Assembly: GCA_050084515.1 (NCBI GenBank)
Contig: CM114272.1
Coordinates: 34,658,001-34,722,000, forward strand
Source: Blasia pusilla
Lineage: Eukaryota > Marchantiophyta > Marchantiopsida > Blasiales
Direction of reading: 5' to 3'
Length of the DNA: 64,000 bases
Position 1 is the stretch's first letter. Each line of letters starts with the position of its first letter. The position numbers and the translations under genes were made by a program. The notes below the pieces were generated by a model. It ran no database searches. It saw nothing but the letters and a program-made list of their open reading frames with translations, and was not told the DNA's origin. Of this stretch, positions 63,800 to 64,000 are shown piece by piece.

Positions 63800-64000
63800 C
63801 TGAGTACTAGCACTCTATGAACAGACCTGGTAGGCTGCGTGCCTAATCACTTCTGTAGCTGGACATAGCTTTCCCCGTGAGTCCGTCCGAGTTCACAGTC
63901 AGACTGTCCGAAGCGTCTGTCGGTGGACGACGGCGACGGCGACGGCGAGAGCGCGAGGGGTGGTGGAGCTCCGCGGCGCACGCCTTCTGCGCCGGGGTAT
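63800..64000. other. GC-rich upstream region
   Basis: CpG-rich DNA with a GGCGAC repeat (about 63928-63948). No open gene is visible before the window ends; it could be a shared promoter with a gene beyond it. Confidence 0.3.

Noticed and set aside
1-64000. tRNA or rRNA genes
   Set aside because: No cloverleaf with B-box or rRNA-like stretch was recognised by eye; a tRNAscan-SE run would settle it.

Overview
This window looks like nuclear DNA of a land plant. It is about 43% GC by eye, with long AT-rich intergenic stretches, spliced genes, Ty1/copia, Ty3/gypsy, LINE and hAT-like elements, and two plant-type nuclear proteins. The retroelement types would suit a bryophyte or other non-flowering plant, but I cannot fix the species.

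Layout. 1-2.1 kb: an array of about 15 short palindromes. 3.5-5.8 kb: the 3' end of a decayed gypsy element. 8.1-13.5 kb: one strong single-exon gene on the + strand for an NF-X1-type zinc-finger protein (NFXL1-like, ATG at 9027). 13.5-24 kb: mostly non-coding, with small GC-rich hAT-like foldback elements at 15.7-18.35 kb. 24.2-63.8 kb: on my reading, one very large gene on the - strand.

The large gene is the main result. Two exons (62.98-62.64 and 59.92-59.69 kb) join in phase to encode a complete SAWADEE domain, the chromatin-reader fold of SHH1-type RNA-directed DNA methylation proteins. They are followed by a 133-nt and a 44-nt exon that share a split codon, then a tandem array of micro-exons of 42-54 nt (49.6-47.6 kb). 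Every micro-exon is phase 0 on both sides, and each encodes a variant of a ~15-residue acidic repeat resembling AAxxEEPxxVQTSE. Next come two exons with a second split codon (47.48-46.95 kb), a ~21.5 kb intron, another 45-nt micro-exon (25.4 kb) and a terminal exon that opens with two fused copies of the same repeat. The intron carries nested retroelements: copia elements, several solo LTRs with exact 5-bp target duplications, and LINE pieces. Intron 1 and the intron before the last exon are themselves built from degenerate tandem duplications.

The two host genes share no visible pathway. Both are probably nuclear. Everything else with coding resemblance is broken transposon sequence. Intron-exon structures are inferred from splice signals, phase and repeat consensus; no transcript data were available.
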